From Planctomycetota bacterium (GTDB lineage: Bacteria; Planctomycetota; Planctomycetia; Pirellulales; Pirellulaceae): a DNA stretch of 9,980 nucleotides. The stretch spans positions 1 to 9,980 of the forward strand of contig JAPLNJ010000977.1 of the NCBI GenBank assembly GCA_026692885.1, given 5' to 3'. Numbering within the stretch: position 1 is the first letter of the stretch; every line of letters starts with the position of its first letter. This document shows, piece by piece, positions 1 through 6,807 of the stretch. The notes under the pieces are model-generated. The model was not told where the DNA came from and searched no databases. It was given only the letters and a program-made list of their open reading frames with translations. The translations under genes were made by a program, and so were the position numbers.

Positions 1-15
1 AGCAGCAGGAGGTCA

Positions 16-93
16 GGGTGGCTGGGGCAGAGTGCAGTGATGCCCCAGAAACCGGGGACTGGGGCTTCGCTTAGGCTCAGCCACCAGCCACCC
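16..93. repeat. Imperfect palindromic repeat element
   Basis: Outer arms GGGTGGCTGG (16-25) and CCAGCCACCC (84-93) are exact reverse complements. Inside lies a second hairpin, GCCCCAG (42-48) with CTGGGGC (59-65). It lies downstream of the minus-strand gene that ends at 197, so the inner hairpin could also help end transcription, although no U-run follows. The nested hairpins and high GC resemble intergenic palindromes scattered in planctomycete genomes. Copy number elsewhere cannot be seen from here. Confidence 0.55.
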
Positions 94-117
94 GGATCAT
101 TGCCAGCACCGCCAGCC

Positions 118-164
118 GTGCGCAACGTTACGATCAAGGCCTTGGCAACCTTATGATCAAGGCC
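118..164. repeat. Dispersed repeat, copy A
   Basis: Bases 118-141 (GTGCGCAACGTT, one variable base, then CGATCAAGGCC) recur at 7265-7288 with one mismatch in 24. Within this copy the GATCAAGGCC part appears again at 155-164. The two sites are 7 kb apart and outside genes, so this is a dispersed repeat and not coding sequence. Confidence 0.6.
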
Positions 165-196
165 AACCCTGGGGCCTCTCGGTCGTCCTGGGCCGC

Positions 197-1153
197 CTAA
201 TTCGCCGGCAGTAACTTCCGGACAAATTCGACCTGTGGCTGCCCGGCGTTCTTGCCGCCCTGCCCCGTCAGGAACTCGGCGACGAAACGCTGCGATTCCT
301 TTTTCTCCGGTATCTTGAAATTCTCGCCCTTTTGGAGCACCGGACGCAGGTCCGACAGGCATCCGAAATCGCGAGTACCGGCGACCTGGCAGGGGAACCA
401 GGCACCCTTGCCGTCCGGGTCCTCCAGATAGAACTCGGCGTAAACGTGATCCGGGATCCACACAGTGCGAGCAGGCACTTTGTGCGCGCGGCACAGGGCG
501 ATGAACAGCGAGGTCAGGTCGTGTTTGTCGCCTTTGCCTTCCCGCAACGCTTCCAGAGCGCCTTTTGTCTTGCCGTCCTGATACTTGACGTTCTCGCGAA
601 CCCAGTCGTAAATGGCCTCCACCTGCGCCCAAGCGGTCTCCTTGTCCGCCACCAATTGTTTTGCCTTGTCCCGGATGGAATTGTGCCGACAATCGATCAT
701 GGGACTCGGTCCCAGGTAGGGACGCACCTTTTGCGGCAGGTTCTGCGGTACGACAAAACGCTCAGGATTCTCCGGCGCCAAGATCGAACTCTTGGTCACC
801 TCGAACGTCACCAAGGCTGTCGCTGTTTGCCCCGACGGAATTTGCGGAATGTTGAACACCATTTGGCGCAAACCGTCCTGCTCCCGATAACTGACCCCGC
901 GTACCAACGGCGAGATCTGTTCGTCGACGATCTTCACCTCTTGTTCCGGCCAGGCGGCAGGCACCGAGATGGTGCCCGTCAATCCCTTGCAGGGGCCGCC
1001 GATGGCGCGAATCACAGCGCCCACTTGCCAACGCTGCGTCAATTGCTTATCCAAGGGGAGCTTCGGGCCGTTCGCGGGACCGAATTGGCCCCGACAGAAC
1101 GAAGTCGGAGCCAAGCACACGATTAGAGCCAAGATAAAGCAGGATGATCGCAT
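197..1153 (-). CDS. Exported transglutaminase-fold protein lacking the catalytic cysteine
   Basis: A 318-residue protein with a signal peptide (residues 1 to about 22, hydrophobic FILALIVCLAP). A linker/beta domain covers about 35-130, and a transglutaminase-core-like domain covers about 165-262. The segment AIYDWVRENVKY leads into KGDKHDLTSLFIALCRA and PARTVWIPDHVYAEFYL, which matches the family pattern GDCxxxxxLFxALxRAxGIPAR...H. The usual nucleophile Cys is Lys210 (followed by His211). His236 fits the conserved histidine, and the third acid is not obvious (WFPCQ). In papain-like transglutaminases the Cys is essential, so I infer a non-enzymatic or altered role, perhaps peptide or wall binding outside the cytoplasm. 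A possible Shine-Dalgarno AGGA lies 8 nt before the ATG. It stands alone between repeat-rich spacers. Confidence 0.85.
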   Translation of the reverse strand: MRSSCFILALIVCLAPTSFCRGQFGPANGPKLPLDKQLTQRWQVGAVIRAIGGPCKGLTGTISVPAAWPEQEVKIVDEQISPLVRGVSYREQDGLRQMVFNIPQIPSGQTATALVTFEVTKSSILAPENPERFVVPQNLPQKVRPYLGPSPMIDCRHNSIRDKAKQLVADKETAWAQVEAIYDWVRENVKYQDGKTKGALEALREGKGDKHDLTSLFIALCRAHKVPARTVWIPDHVYAEFYLEDPDGKGAWFPCQVAGTRDFGCLSDLRPVLQKGENFKIPEKKESQRFVAEFLTGQGGKNAGQPQVEFVRKLLPAN

Positions 1154-1221
1154 GAGTGAATTCCTGTTGAAGGCGACGGGCCAGACAGCGAAGACCGCCA
1201 GCGTGGGAGTATTGTTAGGAT

Positions 1222-1308
1222 CGGCGCATCAATAAGTGTCGGAAGTATCGTAGTCGCCACGCTCCGTCGTGATGACCACTTTGAGAACCGGCAGTTACTG
1301 ATGCGCCG
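1222..1308. repeat. Inverted-repeat element, 17-bp arms
   Basis: CGGCGCATCAATAAGTG (1222-1238) pairs with CAGTTACTGATGCGCCG (1292-1308) at 15 of 17 positions. The interior (about 1250-1275, GTCGCCACG against CGTGATGAC) can form a weaker second stem. The whole is about 87 bp. It could be a MITE or REP-like element. No transposase is nearby. Confidence 0.5.
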
Positions 1309-1378
1309 GTCCTTACTCTTGGTATCGGCCAGACGGCAGGCGGTTCTTCCCACAACTTTTGGCTCAAGAAACGAAGAC

Positions 1379-1450
1379 GGGAGGGCGACGTTCCGGCCGA
1401 ACCCGACGGGCGACGGCCCGTGCTTGGATCGGTGGACGCCACGCCCTCCC
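1379..1450. repeat. GGGAGGGCG-type inverted repeat
   Basis: GGGAGGGCG (1379-1387) and CGCCCTCCC (1442-1450) are perfect 9-bp inverted arms. The left 25 bases (1379-1403) match the repeat inside the aminotransferase gene (from 5578) at about 21 of 25 positions. It therefore appears to be a diverged member of the same family. Confidence 0.5.
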
Positions 1451-1497
1451 GGCGCGAACCTCTGTGGTGCGGACGCGGCAGTTACGGCGGTGCGGTG

Positions 1498-1623
1498 AAT
1501 GTAGGTCAGGCCTTCCAGCCTGACGTCGGACGCCTGTCACGAAATCTTCGGTCGAAGGTTTCGGCGGGGTCGGAAGACCCGCGCCGAGCGTGCAGAATCG
1601 GGCTGGAAAGCCTGACCTACATT
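1498..1623. repeat. REP/BIME-like palindrome with GTAGG...CCTAC ends
   Basis: The outer arms 1498-1520 (AATGTAGGTCAGGC...) and 1601-1623 (...CCTGACCTACATT) pair at 22 of 23 bases. Two further hairpins are nested inside: CGAAATCTTCG against CGAAGGTTTCG (about 1540-1564) and TCGGCGGGGTC against GACCCGCGCCGA (about 1561-1586). Paired outer arms plus internal stems suggest a structured mobile repeat. It ends 18 bp from the stop codon of the small lipoprotein gene and may act as its terminator. Confidence 0.65.
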
Positions 1624-1641
1624 GGAGTTCTGTGAGGGGAA

Positions 1642-1920
1642 CTAGCGGGAAGGCGTGACGTTGGTCGCAGGGCCGGGCATCGGCATGTTTTCAGGGGTCG
1701 GCGTCGGAATCTGCGGTTGGGCGTATTCCATGCCCGGCGACCGCGAAGTGTAGCCTTCGTTGCCACAAGTCGCTGGCTGATCGCACCCGCAAGCGTCAGA
1801 AACCGCGTAATCCCCCGTGTTGTTGTCCTTGCAGAGGAGGCATCCGCCCCAACCACGGTTACAGCCGGTCCAGGCGGAAGTCAGAGCGACTACCACCACC
1901 AAAAAGAGCATTTTCTTCAT
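1642..1920 (-). CDS. Small Cys-rich putative lipoprotein
   Basis: A 92-residue protein with a Lys-Lys start and a hydrophobic run (LFLVVVVALTSAW), then TGC at residues 18-20, which fits a loose lipobox with Cys20 as the lipidated residue. The mature part has five more Cys (27, 30, 44, 46, 52) and then a Pro-rich tail (PQIPTPTPENMPMPGP). A good ribosome-binding site (GGAG, 9 nt before the ATG) supports the start and the reality of the gene. I recognise no family. By its sequence it is an exported, probably membrane-anchored small protein. The Cys pairs may form disulfides or bind a metal. Confidence 0.65.
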   Translation of the reverse strand: MKKMLFLVVVVALTSAWTGCNRGWGGCLLCKDNNTGDYAVSDACGCDQPATCGNEGYTSRSPGMEYAQPQIPTPTPENMPMPGPATNVTPSR

Positions 1921-2015
1921 GATCGATATCTCCTTCGCTGTTAGCTGGTGACTTCCAGGCCGACGTTTGGGCCGGTCAAATCTACGTTGTTGCTACGGAT
2001 AGGCAAACCGACCCG

Positions 2016-2055
2016 TTGCGTTTTTTCTCCGTGATGTATCTTTCTTGAAACGCAA
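2016..2055. promoter_or_regulatory. Inverted repeat in a divergent promoter region
   Basis: TTGCGTTT (2016-2023) and AAACGCAA (2048-2055) form perfect 8-bp arms 24 bp apart. They lie between the divergent lipoprotein (start 1920) and hydrolase (start 2078) genes. TTGCGT followed 15 nt later by TATCTT (2037-2042) could be a poor sigma-70 promoter. The symmetry could be an operator, but the arms are short and chance is possible. Confidence 0.25.
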
Positions 2056-2077
2056 TCTCTCAACGAAAGTCAGGACC

Positions 2078-3121
2078 ATGACCAAACGAACCACGCTCCT
2101 TGTATTGTTGCTCCTGTTCTTCAGTCGTGGGGCCCAGCTGGGGGCCGCGGCTACCGCGGGCCGCGATGCTGCTCCGCGGGCCGCAGTTCCGGCTTGCACA
2201 AGTCCTGTGCGAACAGAGGATTCGGTCTGGCTGATCAGTACCCGGCATTTGGGGTGTCCCTCGTCGAGTGATGGGCAGGCCCCGAATTTCCAGGTGCAGC
2301 GTTACGACGATTCGACAGGCTGGTCGGAGGCCAAGCCTGATCAACTGCTGACCGACGACGCGTCCCAGCGTCCCGCCGTCATCTATGTCCACGGCAACCG
2401 CGAGGATTGGGCGACGGCCCAGCAACGGGGCTTAACTGCGTATCACTCGCTGGTCAACGTCATGGGGAATCCGCCACCGCTGCGGTTCTTGATTTGGTCC
2501 TGGCCTGCCGATTCGATCCGCGGTCTGCGGCGCGACGTGCTGGCGAAGGCGGCCCGTAGTGACTACGAGGCCTACTATCTGGCACAGTTCCTGGCCGCGT
2601 CGGATCCCCCAGCTCGCGTCGGCCTGTTCGGCTTCAGCTACGGCGCACGAATTATCACCGGTGCGTTGCATCTGCTCGGCGGCGGCACGCTCGTCGGGTT
2701 GAAGTTGCCGGAGGGCACGGCGGCGGGTGAACACCAGGCCCGCGTTGTGTTGATGGCCGCGGCCTTGCACGACTTCTGGCTGCTGCCGGACAACTCGCAC
2801 GGAAAGTGCTGGTCGCAAATCGATCGGCTGCTGGTCCAATACAACCCCTGCGACCGTGTCCTGCGATTGTATCCTCATCTCGATCGTTGTGCGCGGCCCT
2901 GGGCCCTGGGCTACTCCGGCTTTCCGTGGTCGGGTCAGCTCGGGGACGACATCCCGCGATTCGCCCAGCAGAACGTCAGTTGCGAGATTGGCAACCAGCA
3001 TCAATCGCTGAGTTACCTCGAATCCCCCGCCGTCATGGTCCAAGTCCAACGCTACGTGCTGTGGCTGGATGGGAGGGAAGAGGGAAAGGACGAAGGACGA
3101 AGAATGAAGAATGAAGAATGA
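2078..3121 (+). CDS. Exported alpha/beta-hydrolase
   Basis: 347 residues from the ATG at 2078. An upstream TTG at 2045 would add 11 residues, but this ATG puts a positively charged start (MTKR) directly before the hydrophobic signal segment LLVLLLLFF. The alpha/beta-hydrolase landmarks appear in order: an oxyanion-type HG (VIYVHGNRED, 105-106), the nucleophile elbow GFSYG with Ser187, a candidate acid Asp259 (NPCD) and His308 (NQHQSL). The substrate is unknown. The spacing resembles DUF900-like esterase/lipase-fold proteins. Several Cys suit an exported protein. The last 15 or so residues (GREEGKDEGRRMKNEE) are not protein-like: they are a translated 7-bp tandem repeat that also supplies the stop codon. 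The native C-terminus was probably near residue 331. Confidence 0.85.
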   Translation: MTKRTTLLVLLLLFFSRGAQLGAAATAGRDAAPRAAVPACTSPVRTEDSVWLISTRHLGCPSSSDGQAPNFQVQRYDDSTGWSEAKPDQLLTDDASQRPAVIYVHGNREDWATAQQRGLTAYHSLVNVMGNPPPLRFLIWSWPADSIRGLRRDVLAKAARSDYEAYYLAQFLAASDPPARVGLFGFSYGARIITGALHLLGGGTLVGLKLPEGTAAGEHQARVVLMAAALHDFWLLPDNSHGKCWSQIDRLLVQYNPCDRVLRLYPHLDRCARPWALGYSGFPWSGQLGDDIPRFAQQNVSCEIGNQHQSLSYLESPAVMVQVQRYVLWLDGREEGKDEGRRMKNEE

Positions 3122-3130
3122 AGAATGAAG
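3084..3130. repeat. 7-bp tandem repeat (cgaagga/tgaagaa)
   Basis: Seven-base units run GAAAGGA, CGAAGGA, CGAAGAA, then TGAAGAA three times and TGAAG, from 3084 to 3130. The array forms the C-terminal codons and TGA stop (3119-3121) of the hydrolase gene. A related degenerate purine-rich stretch occurs near 9450-9490. Such arrays can change length by slippage. Confidence 0.75.
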
Positions 3131-3173
3131 GTCGAGTGGTACGCCCTGACGGATTGTGCAAGGGGAGGGCTGC

Positions 3174-4391
3174 TCACGTACCTGTCGTTCTCGGACGACC
3201 TGTTTTCGGCCGACTGGACAAAGGATGCTGGGGGGCACTCACAAGTTGTTCGACACGCGCGCGCAAATGGCGGATGCCCACCGCTTCGGCCCAGTCGTTC
3301 AAGGCGTAGGTCTTGGTCCCCGGATGGACGAGGAAGACCTGACGTAGCTGCAGGTCCGAGTGGGCGACTTGCAGCGACTTCGTGACTGCCGGTGCGTCGG
3401 CGTACTTGAATTCAAAGCCGAACCGCTCGCCGTGGACGAACACCAGTAGGTCGAGTTCGGCTCCGCCTTGCGTGTTCCAGAAATAGGCTTCGCGATCGCC
3501 TGTCACCCGGAGCACCTCTTCCAGCGCGAAGCCTTCCCACGATGCGCCGAGTTTCGGATGCGATTCGAGCGATGCAAACGAAGGGATGCCCAGCAAGGAG
3601 TGCAGCAGGCCGCTGTCGCGCAAGTACACCTTGGGCGATTTTACTTGTCGCTTGCCAAGGTTCTCGAACCATGGCGGCAATTGCCGCATCACGAATGCGC
3701 CGCACAGAATGTCCAGATGCCGCTTGACGGTCGTGTGGGCCTCGCCCAGTGAGCGCCCGATTTCCGAGGCGTTCCAGATTTGGCCGTGATAGTGAGCCGC
3801 CATGTTCCAGAACCGCCGCAAGGCCAACGGCGCGATCTGCACGCCAAATCGACGCAGGTCGCGTTCCAGAAACGTCTGGATGAAATCCTCACGCCACTGC
3901 CGGCTGTCGGCGTCGGAGGCGGCCAGGAACGAACGGGGAAACCCACCCCGCCACCACAACGCCCGCAGGTCCTGCGCCCCCACCTCCGACAAGTCGAAGC
4001 CAGCCATCGGTACGAGCGCGACGCGTCCCGCCAACGACTCCGACACGCCGCGCGCCAAGTCCGGCGACGCGCTCCCCAGCAACAGGAACCGCGCCGGCCA
4101 CGGCTGACGATCCGCCAGCACGCGCAGCACTGGAAATAACTCCGGCCGTAACTGCGCCTCGTCGATCACCACCATCCCGCGTAGCGGTTCCAAGGCCGTC
4201 ATCGGCTGGGCGAGACGACTCGCATCCCCCGGAGCTTCGAGGTCGAAGTACTCCACGTCGTGTCCGGCGGCGAATTGGCGAGCTAAGGTCGTCTTGCCGC
4301 ACTGTCGCGGACCAAGCAACAACACCATCGGATTCGCACGGAACCGCTGTTCGAGGCGAAGCATCAAGTCGAGACGCGAAAGGGTTTTCAT
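3174..4391 (-). CDS. AAA-family ATPase with DUF4143-type C-terminus
   Basis: 405 residues. Walker A is GPRQCGKTT (27-35), Walker B is VVIDEAQ (74-80), a sensor-like LLGSAS lies at 104-109, and arginine-rich ARGVSESLAGRV follows. The C-terminal half fits the AAA_14/DUF4143 family: a winged-helix-like segment (NASEIGRSLGEAHTTVKRHLDIL, about 207-229, of which only part is conserved) and a nuclease-like D-x12-ExK pattern (AELD at 311-314, FEFK at 326-329) resembling the PD-(D/E)XK fold. The biological role of the family is largely unknown. DNA binding and ATP hydrolysis are reasonable inferences. The start is supported by AAGGA just before the ATG. That Shine-Dalgarno sequence is the end of a long palindrome, which suggests autoregulation. 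The gene is isolated and facing repeats, as is usual for this mobile-looking family. Confidence 0.9.
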   Translation of the reverse strand: MKTLSRLDLMLRLEQRFRANPMVLLLGPRQCGKTTLARQFAAGHDVEYFDLEAPGDASRLAQPMTALEPLRGMVVIDEAQLRPELFPVLRVLADRQPWPARFLLLGSASPDLARGVSESLAGRVALVPMAGFDLSEVGAQDLRALWWRGGFPRSFLAASDADSRQWREDFIQTFLERDLRRFGVQIAPLALRRFWNMAAHYHGQIWNASEIGRSLGEAHTTVKRHLDILCGAFVMRQLPPWFENLGKRQVKSPKVYLRDSGLLHSLLGIPSFASLESHPKLGASWEGFALEEVLRVTGDREAYFWNTQGGAELDLLVFVHGERFGFEFKYADAPAVTKSLQVAHSDLQLRQVFLVHPGTKTYALNDWAEAVGIRHLRARVEQLVSAPQHPLSSRPKTGRPRTTGT

Positions 4392-4394
4392 GAT

Positions 4395-4431
4395 CCTTGC
4401 AATATGAGCATTGAACGCTCATATTGCAAGG
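4395..4431. promoter_or_regulatory. 37-bp palindrome at the ATPase start codon
   Basis: CCTTGCAATATGAGC (4395-4409) and GCTCATATTGCAAGG (4417-4431) are perfect 15-bp inverted arms. Two more pairs extend inside the 7-nt spacer, so 17 of 18 pairs match around a central G. On the minus strand the near arm ends in CAAGG and provides the Shine-Dalgarno sequence of the ATPase gene, 3 bases upstream of its ATG. It can act as a dimeric operator in DNA, or as an mRNA hairpin that hides the ribosome-binding site. Confidence 0.75.
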
Positions 4432-4453
4432 TGTACCGCGTGCGGATAAACTT

Positions 4454-4484
4454 GACTTGTTTCGAGGCTGGAAAAAAACAAGTC
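4454..4484. other. Short hairpin next to an A-run
   Basis: GACTTGTTT (4454-4462) and AAACAAGTC (4476-4484) are perfect 9-bp arms with a 13-nt loop that includes an A-run. It may be a weak terminator or a promoter-proximal stem. No gene obviously uses it. Confidence 0.3.
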
Positions 4485-4496
4485 CGTAGTTTGACC

Positions 4497-4555
4497 GTAG
4501 GACGGATTGGCACTTCGGCCCGATGTTTCGGGGCCGAAGTGCCAATCCGTCCTAC
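4497..4555. repeat. REP/BIME-like palindrome with GTAGG...CCTAC ends, perfect 25-bp arms
   Basis: The arms 4497-4521 (GTAGGACGGATTGGC...) and 4531-4555 (...GCCAATCCGTCCTAC) are perfectly complementary over 25 bp with a 9-nt loop. Perfect pairing means recent insertion or strong selection. Its stem is unlike the other GTAGG elements in the window, although the ends are shared. Confidence 0.75.
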
Positions 4556-4588
4556 CACCGATTCGCCAGGTTATTTCTTTACAGCCAC

Positions 4589-4657
4589 TTAACCGCACGG
4601 CGTGTGCGGCTGGCCACGCGCACGACAACCGCAAGCGGGTATCCAGCGTGCGGTTAA
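4589..4657. repeat. Multi-stem inverted-repeat element
   Basis: TTAACCGCACG (4589-4599) and CGTGCGGTTAA (4647-4657) are perfect 11-bp outer arms. Inside, GTGTGCG pairs with CGCGCAC with one exception, and CCGC-aa-GCGG forms a mini-hairpin. It lies upstream of the aminotransferase, so its 5' leader could fold. It is more likely another dispersed palindromic element. Confidence 0.55.
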
Positions 4658-4736
4658 ACCACGAATCGGAATATGCCGTTCCTAACCGCGCCCGGCATAA
4701 ATGGCACCAACTAGAAACTGGAAAATGGTGGATCTT

Positions 4737-5777
4737 ATGTTGGCCTATCTGAACGGCAAACTGCTTCCTGCAGCACAGGCCGTCGTGCCTGTGTCGGATG
4801 CGGGCTTTGTCCAAGGCACGACGGTCGCGGAGCAATTGCGCACCTTCGGCGGGCGTCTGTTCCGCCTGGAACAGCACCTGCACCGCTTGGCCGCGTCGCT
4901 GGATATCGTCGGTGTCGATCCCGGCATCAGTCTGGCCGAATTGGCCGAGGCGGCGCACGAATTGGCGCGGCATAATCATGCCTTGCTGGCACCAGGTGAC
5001 GACTTGGGCCTGTCGATGTTTGTCACTCCCGGCCCCTACCCTGCGATGGCGGCCAGCGCGGAAGCGGCGGGAGTGCGTGGGCCGCTGGTCTGCATGCACA
5101 CCTATCCGCTGCCGTTTCACGTCTGGGCCGAGAAGTATGTGCGTGGGCAAATGCTGACGGTGACCGACGTGGATCAGGTCCCGCCGACGTGCTGGCCCCC
5201 CGCCCTAAAGTGTCGCAGCCGTATGCATTACTACTTGGCCGATCGCCGAGCCGCGCAGCTGCAGTCGGGTTCGCGCGCCCTGCTGCTCGACAGCGCCGGC
5301 TGCGTCTTGGAAGCCTCTACGGCGAGCGTCTTCCTGTACCATCGCCAGGAGGGATTTGTCTCGCCGCCGACCAAGAAGATCCTGCCCGGCGTGAGTCTGA
5401 TGGTGATTGCCGAGTTGGCCGCAGGGCTCGGTGTTCCCTTCCTGCACCGGGACTTCCAAGTCGCGGAATTGCTGAGTGCTGATGAGGTGCTGCTGTGCAG
5501 CACCAGCCCTTGTGTTTGGCCGGTGGTGCAACTGCTGACGCCGCAGTTCGAGAAGCCTTGGGAGGGCGAGAAGCCTTGGGAGGGCGAGGCTCCCGCCGAG
5601 CCGCCGACGGGTTGCAGTTCGTCAGGAGCCTCGCCATCCCCACGGGGGCAGCCGGTGGGCAGTGGCCAGCCGGGCGAAATGTTTCGCCGGCTGCTGGCGG
5701 CCTGGAGCGAACTAGTGGGCCTGGATATCCAACGCCAGGCGGAGCAATTCGCCCAGCCCTTCAACGCACCTTGTTGA
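4737..5777 (+). CDS. Class IV PLP-dependent aminotransferase-like protein with in-frame repeat insertion
   Basis: 346 residues from the ATG at 4737. In-frame ATGs at 4701 and 4725 are possible. I prefer 4737 because GGTGGA lies 4 nt before it and family members start just before the YLNGKLLP strand. Fold-type IV landmarks: DAGFVQGTTVAEQLRTFGG at the N-terminus, the PLP-binding Lys158 in ALKCRSRMHYYLADRRA, the cofactor-contact Glu in GCVLEASTASVF, and CSTSPCVWPVVQL near the end. The family includes branched-chain aminotransferase (IlvE), D-amino-acid transaminase and aminodeoxychorismate lyase (PabC). The sequence does not tell me which reaction applies. Residues about 267-303 (two EKPWEG units, then EAPAEPP...SGASPSP) are a translated repeat placed in the loop between PVVQL and GQPVGSGQPGEMF. 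The last 17 bp overlap the end of the opposite GspF-type gene. Confidence 0.85.
   Translation: MLAYLNGKLLPAAQAVVPVSDAGFVQGTTVAEQLRTFGGRLFRLEQHLHRLAASLDIVGVDPGISLAELAEAAHELARHNHALLAPGDDLGLSMFVTPGPYPAMAASAEAAGVRGPLVCMHTYPLPFHVWAEKYVRGQMLTVTDVDQVPPTCWPPALKCRSRMHYYLADRRAAQLQSGSRALLLDSAGCVLEASTASVFLYHRQEGFVSPPTKKILPGVSLMVIAELAAGLGVPFLHRDFQVAELLSADEVLLCSTSPCVWPVVQLLTPQFEKPWEGEKPWEGEAPAEPPTGCSSSGASPSPRGQPVGSGQPGEMFRRLLAAWSELVGLDIQRQAEQFAQPFNAPC
5550..5640. repeat. Repeat inserted in frame in the aminotransferase gene
   Basis: An exact 18-bp tandem duplication (5550-5567 and 5568-5585, each encoding EKPWEG) leads into an inverted repeat. GGGAGGGCGAGGCTCC (5578-5593) pairs with GGAGCCTCGCCATCCC (5625-5640) at 15 of 16 bases. 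The translated GEAPAEP/GASPS wording is typical of a planctomycete palindrome read in frame. It adds about 37 residues without breaking the reading frame. Confidence 0.75.
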
Positions 5778-6807
5778 AGTCCAGGGCCTCCTGGATGGGG
5801 CCGAGGTAGCTGACCATGAAGATACGGAAGATCAACAGGACAAGCAGACCCGCCACCAGAACCCAGATCGCGAACGAGGCCGCGACGGCGAGGGCTTTCG
5901 CGGCAGTCTGGGCTCGCTGACGATAGTCCTTGGCCAAGCGATCCAGGGTCTCCCCCGGTGTGCCCGTCAGTTCGGCCGTTTCCAGCGAGTGCAGAAAGTC
6001 AGCGGGGAACACGCCCGTGACCCGCAGCGCCTCGTGGAACTCGTGTCCGTCGCGAATCATCCCTTCCGCCACCTCGCGGTGCGAGGTGTAGTAAGCGTTT
6101 TGCGTGCTGCGCAGCGAAAGCTGCATCGCCCGTAGGGCATCCACGCCAGCATCGAGCGTGATGGACAGGGTCCCGGCGAATCGCGACAAGGCGAACGCTC
6201 GCAGGCAGCCGCCGATCACGGGCAGCTGCATGGCCAGCTGCAGCGGCCGCGGCCCCAACGCTCCCCGCATCAGGGCCACCACCAGAAAGGCAATTGTGCC
6301 CAACACCGACCCGACCAGCAACAGGTACTTGATCAGGCCCCAGGTGCCCACCAAGCCCAAACCCAGCACATCGATCGGCTTGCCGCCCGGACTCATGCCA
6401 CCAATGATCCCCGTAATCCAAATCAGCAGTCCCACGATGCCGATGGCCGCAGCCAGCTGGATTGCCGGCCAAGCGATGCCAATCAGGAAGGTGCGGCGGA
6501 GGTCCAGCAGATGCTCGTAGTGGTCGGCCAGCAGAAACAACACATTTTCCAAGCATCCGGCTCTCTCGCCGACTTCGACCAAATCGCAGGCGAGTGACGG
6601 AAAATAGCCCTGGCATGCCGCCAGCGACTCGGCGCAAGAGTCGCCCGAGGCAATCCGGCGACTGACCACTGCCAGCTGCTCACGCTGGATCGGAGAGCCT
6701 TGCCGCGACTCCCGTTCCCAGATCGTCCGCACGTCGAGGCCGGCCTTGAGGGACGTGCCAACCCGCCGCAACAGCTGGGCCAACGATCTAGTTCCAATTT
6801 GTGCCAT
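5761..6807 (-). CDS. Type II secretion/type IV pilus system F-family membrane protein (GspF/PilC-like)
   Basis: 348 residues, close to the usual 350-400. There are two GspF repeats, about 8-130 and 205-335. Each carries the family signature before a membrane helix: LVEVGERAGCLENVL at 76-90 and LETAELTGTPGETLDRLA at 275-291. Membrane segments lie at about 107-134, 157-180 and 305-331, as in inner-membrane platform proteins that couple the assembly ATPase to pseudopilin assembly. No ATPase or pilin gene is adjacent, so it is an orphan here, as often found in planctomycetes. The start lacks a clear Shine-Dalgarno sequence. The stop lies inside the end of the converging aminotransferase gene. The exact pathway, secretion or pilus, cannot be told. 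Confidence 0.88.
   Translation of the reverse strand: MAQIGTRSLAQLLRRVGTSLKAGLDVRTIWERESRQGSPIQREQLAVVSRRIASGDSCAESLAACQGYFPSLACDLVEVGERAGCLENVLFLLADHYEHLLDLRRTFLIGIAWPAIQLAAAIGIVGLLIWITGIIGGMSPGGKPIDVLGLGLVGTWGLIKYLLLVGSVLGTIAFLVVALMRGALGPRPLQLAMQLPVIGGCLRAFALSRFAGTLSITLDAGVDALRAMQLSLRSTQNAYYTSHREVAEGMIRDGHEFHEALRVTGVFPADFLHSLETAELTGTPGETLDRLAKDYRQRAQTAAKALAVAASFAIWVLVAGLLVLLIFRIFMVSYLGPIQEALDFNKVR

Larger units (their letters stand above)
1154..1641. other. Intergenic region rich in palindromes, no gene seen
   Basis: This 488-base spacer has no frame that resembles a protein. It holds three separate inverted-repeat elements in a row (1222-1308, 1379-1450 and 1498-1623), which together account for over half of it. 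The promoter of the minus-strand gene starting at 1153 must lie near 1154-1220, but I could not pick out convincing -35 and -10 boxes. Confidence 0.7.

Noticed and set aside
332..1126. Long plus-strand open frame (264 codons) opposite the transglutaminase-fold gene
   Set aside because: It has no recognisable family or signal, is Arg/His-rich as expected for a GC-rich antisense frame, and the minus-strand product has clear domain features.
1498..1623. Possible CRISPR or tandem array among the repeated hairpins
   Set aside because: The repeats are single palindromes of different sequence, with no regular spacer-repeat pattern.
2432..3238. Minus-strand frame of 268 codons opposite the hydrolase gene
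   Set aside because: The plus-strand frame carries the signal peptide and GFSYG motif. This one includes translated 7-bp repeat (FFILHSSS...) and no domain.
3889..4545. Minus-strand frame overlapping the ATPase gene and extending upstream of it
   Set aside because: It reads the ATPase DNA out of frame and passes through two palindromes. No family similarity.
4419..5150. Minus-strand frame of 243 codons opposite the aminotransferase start
   Set aside because: Shadow frame: Arg/Gln/His-rich, crosses repeat elements, no motif.
5999..6637. Alternative minus-strand frame inside the GspF-type gene
   Set aside because: The GspF frame has two family signatures and membrane helices. This frame has neither.
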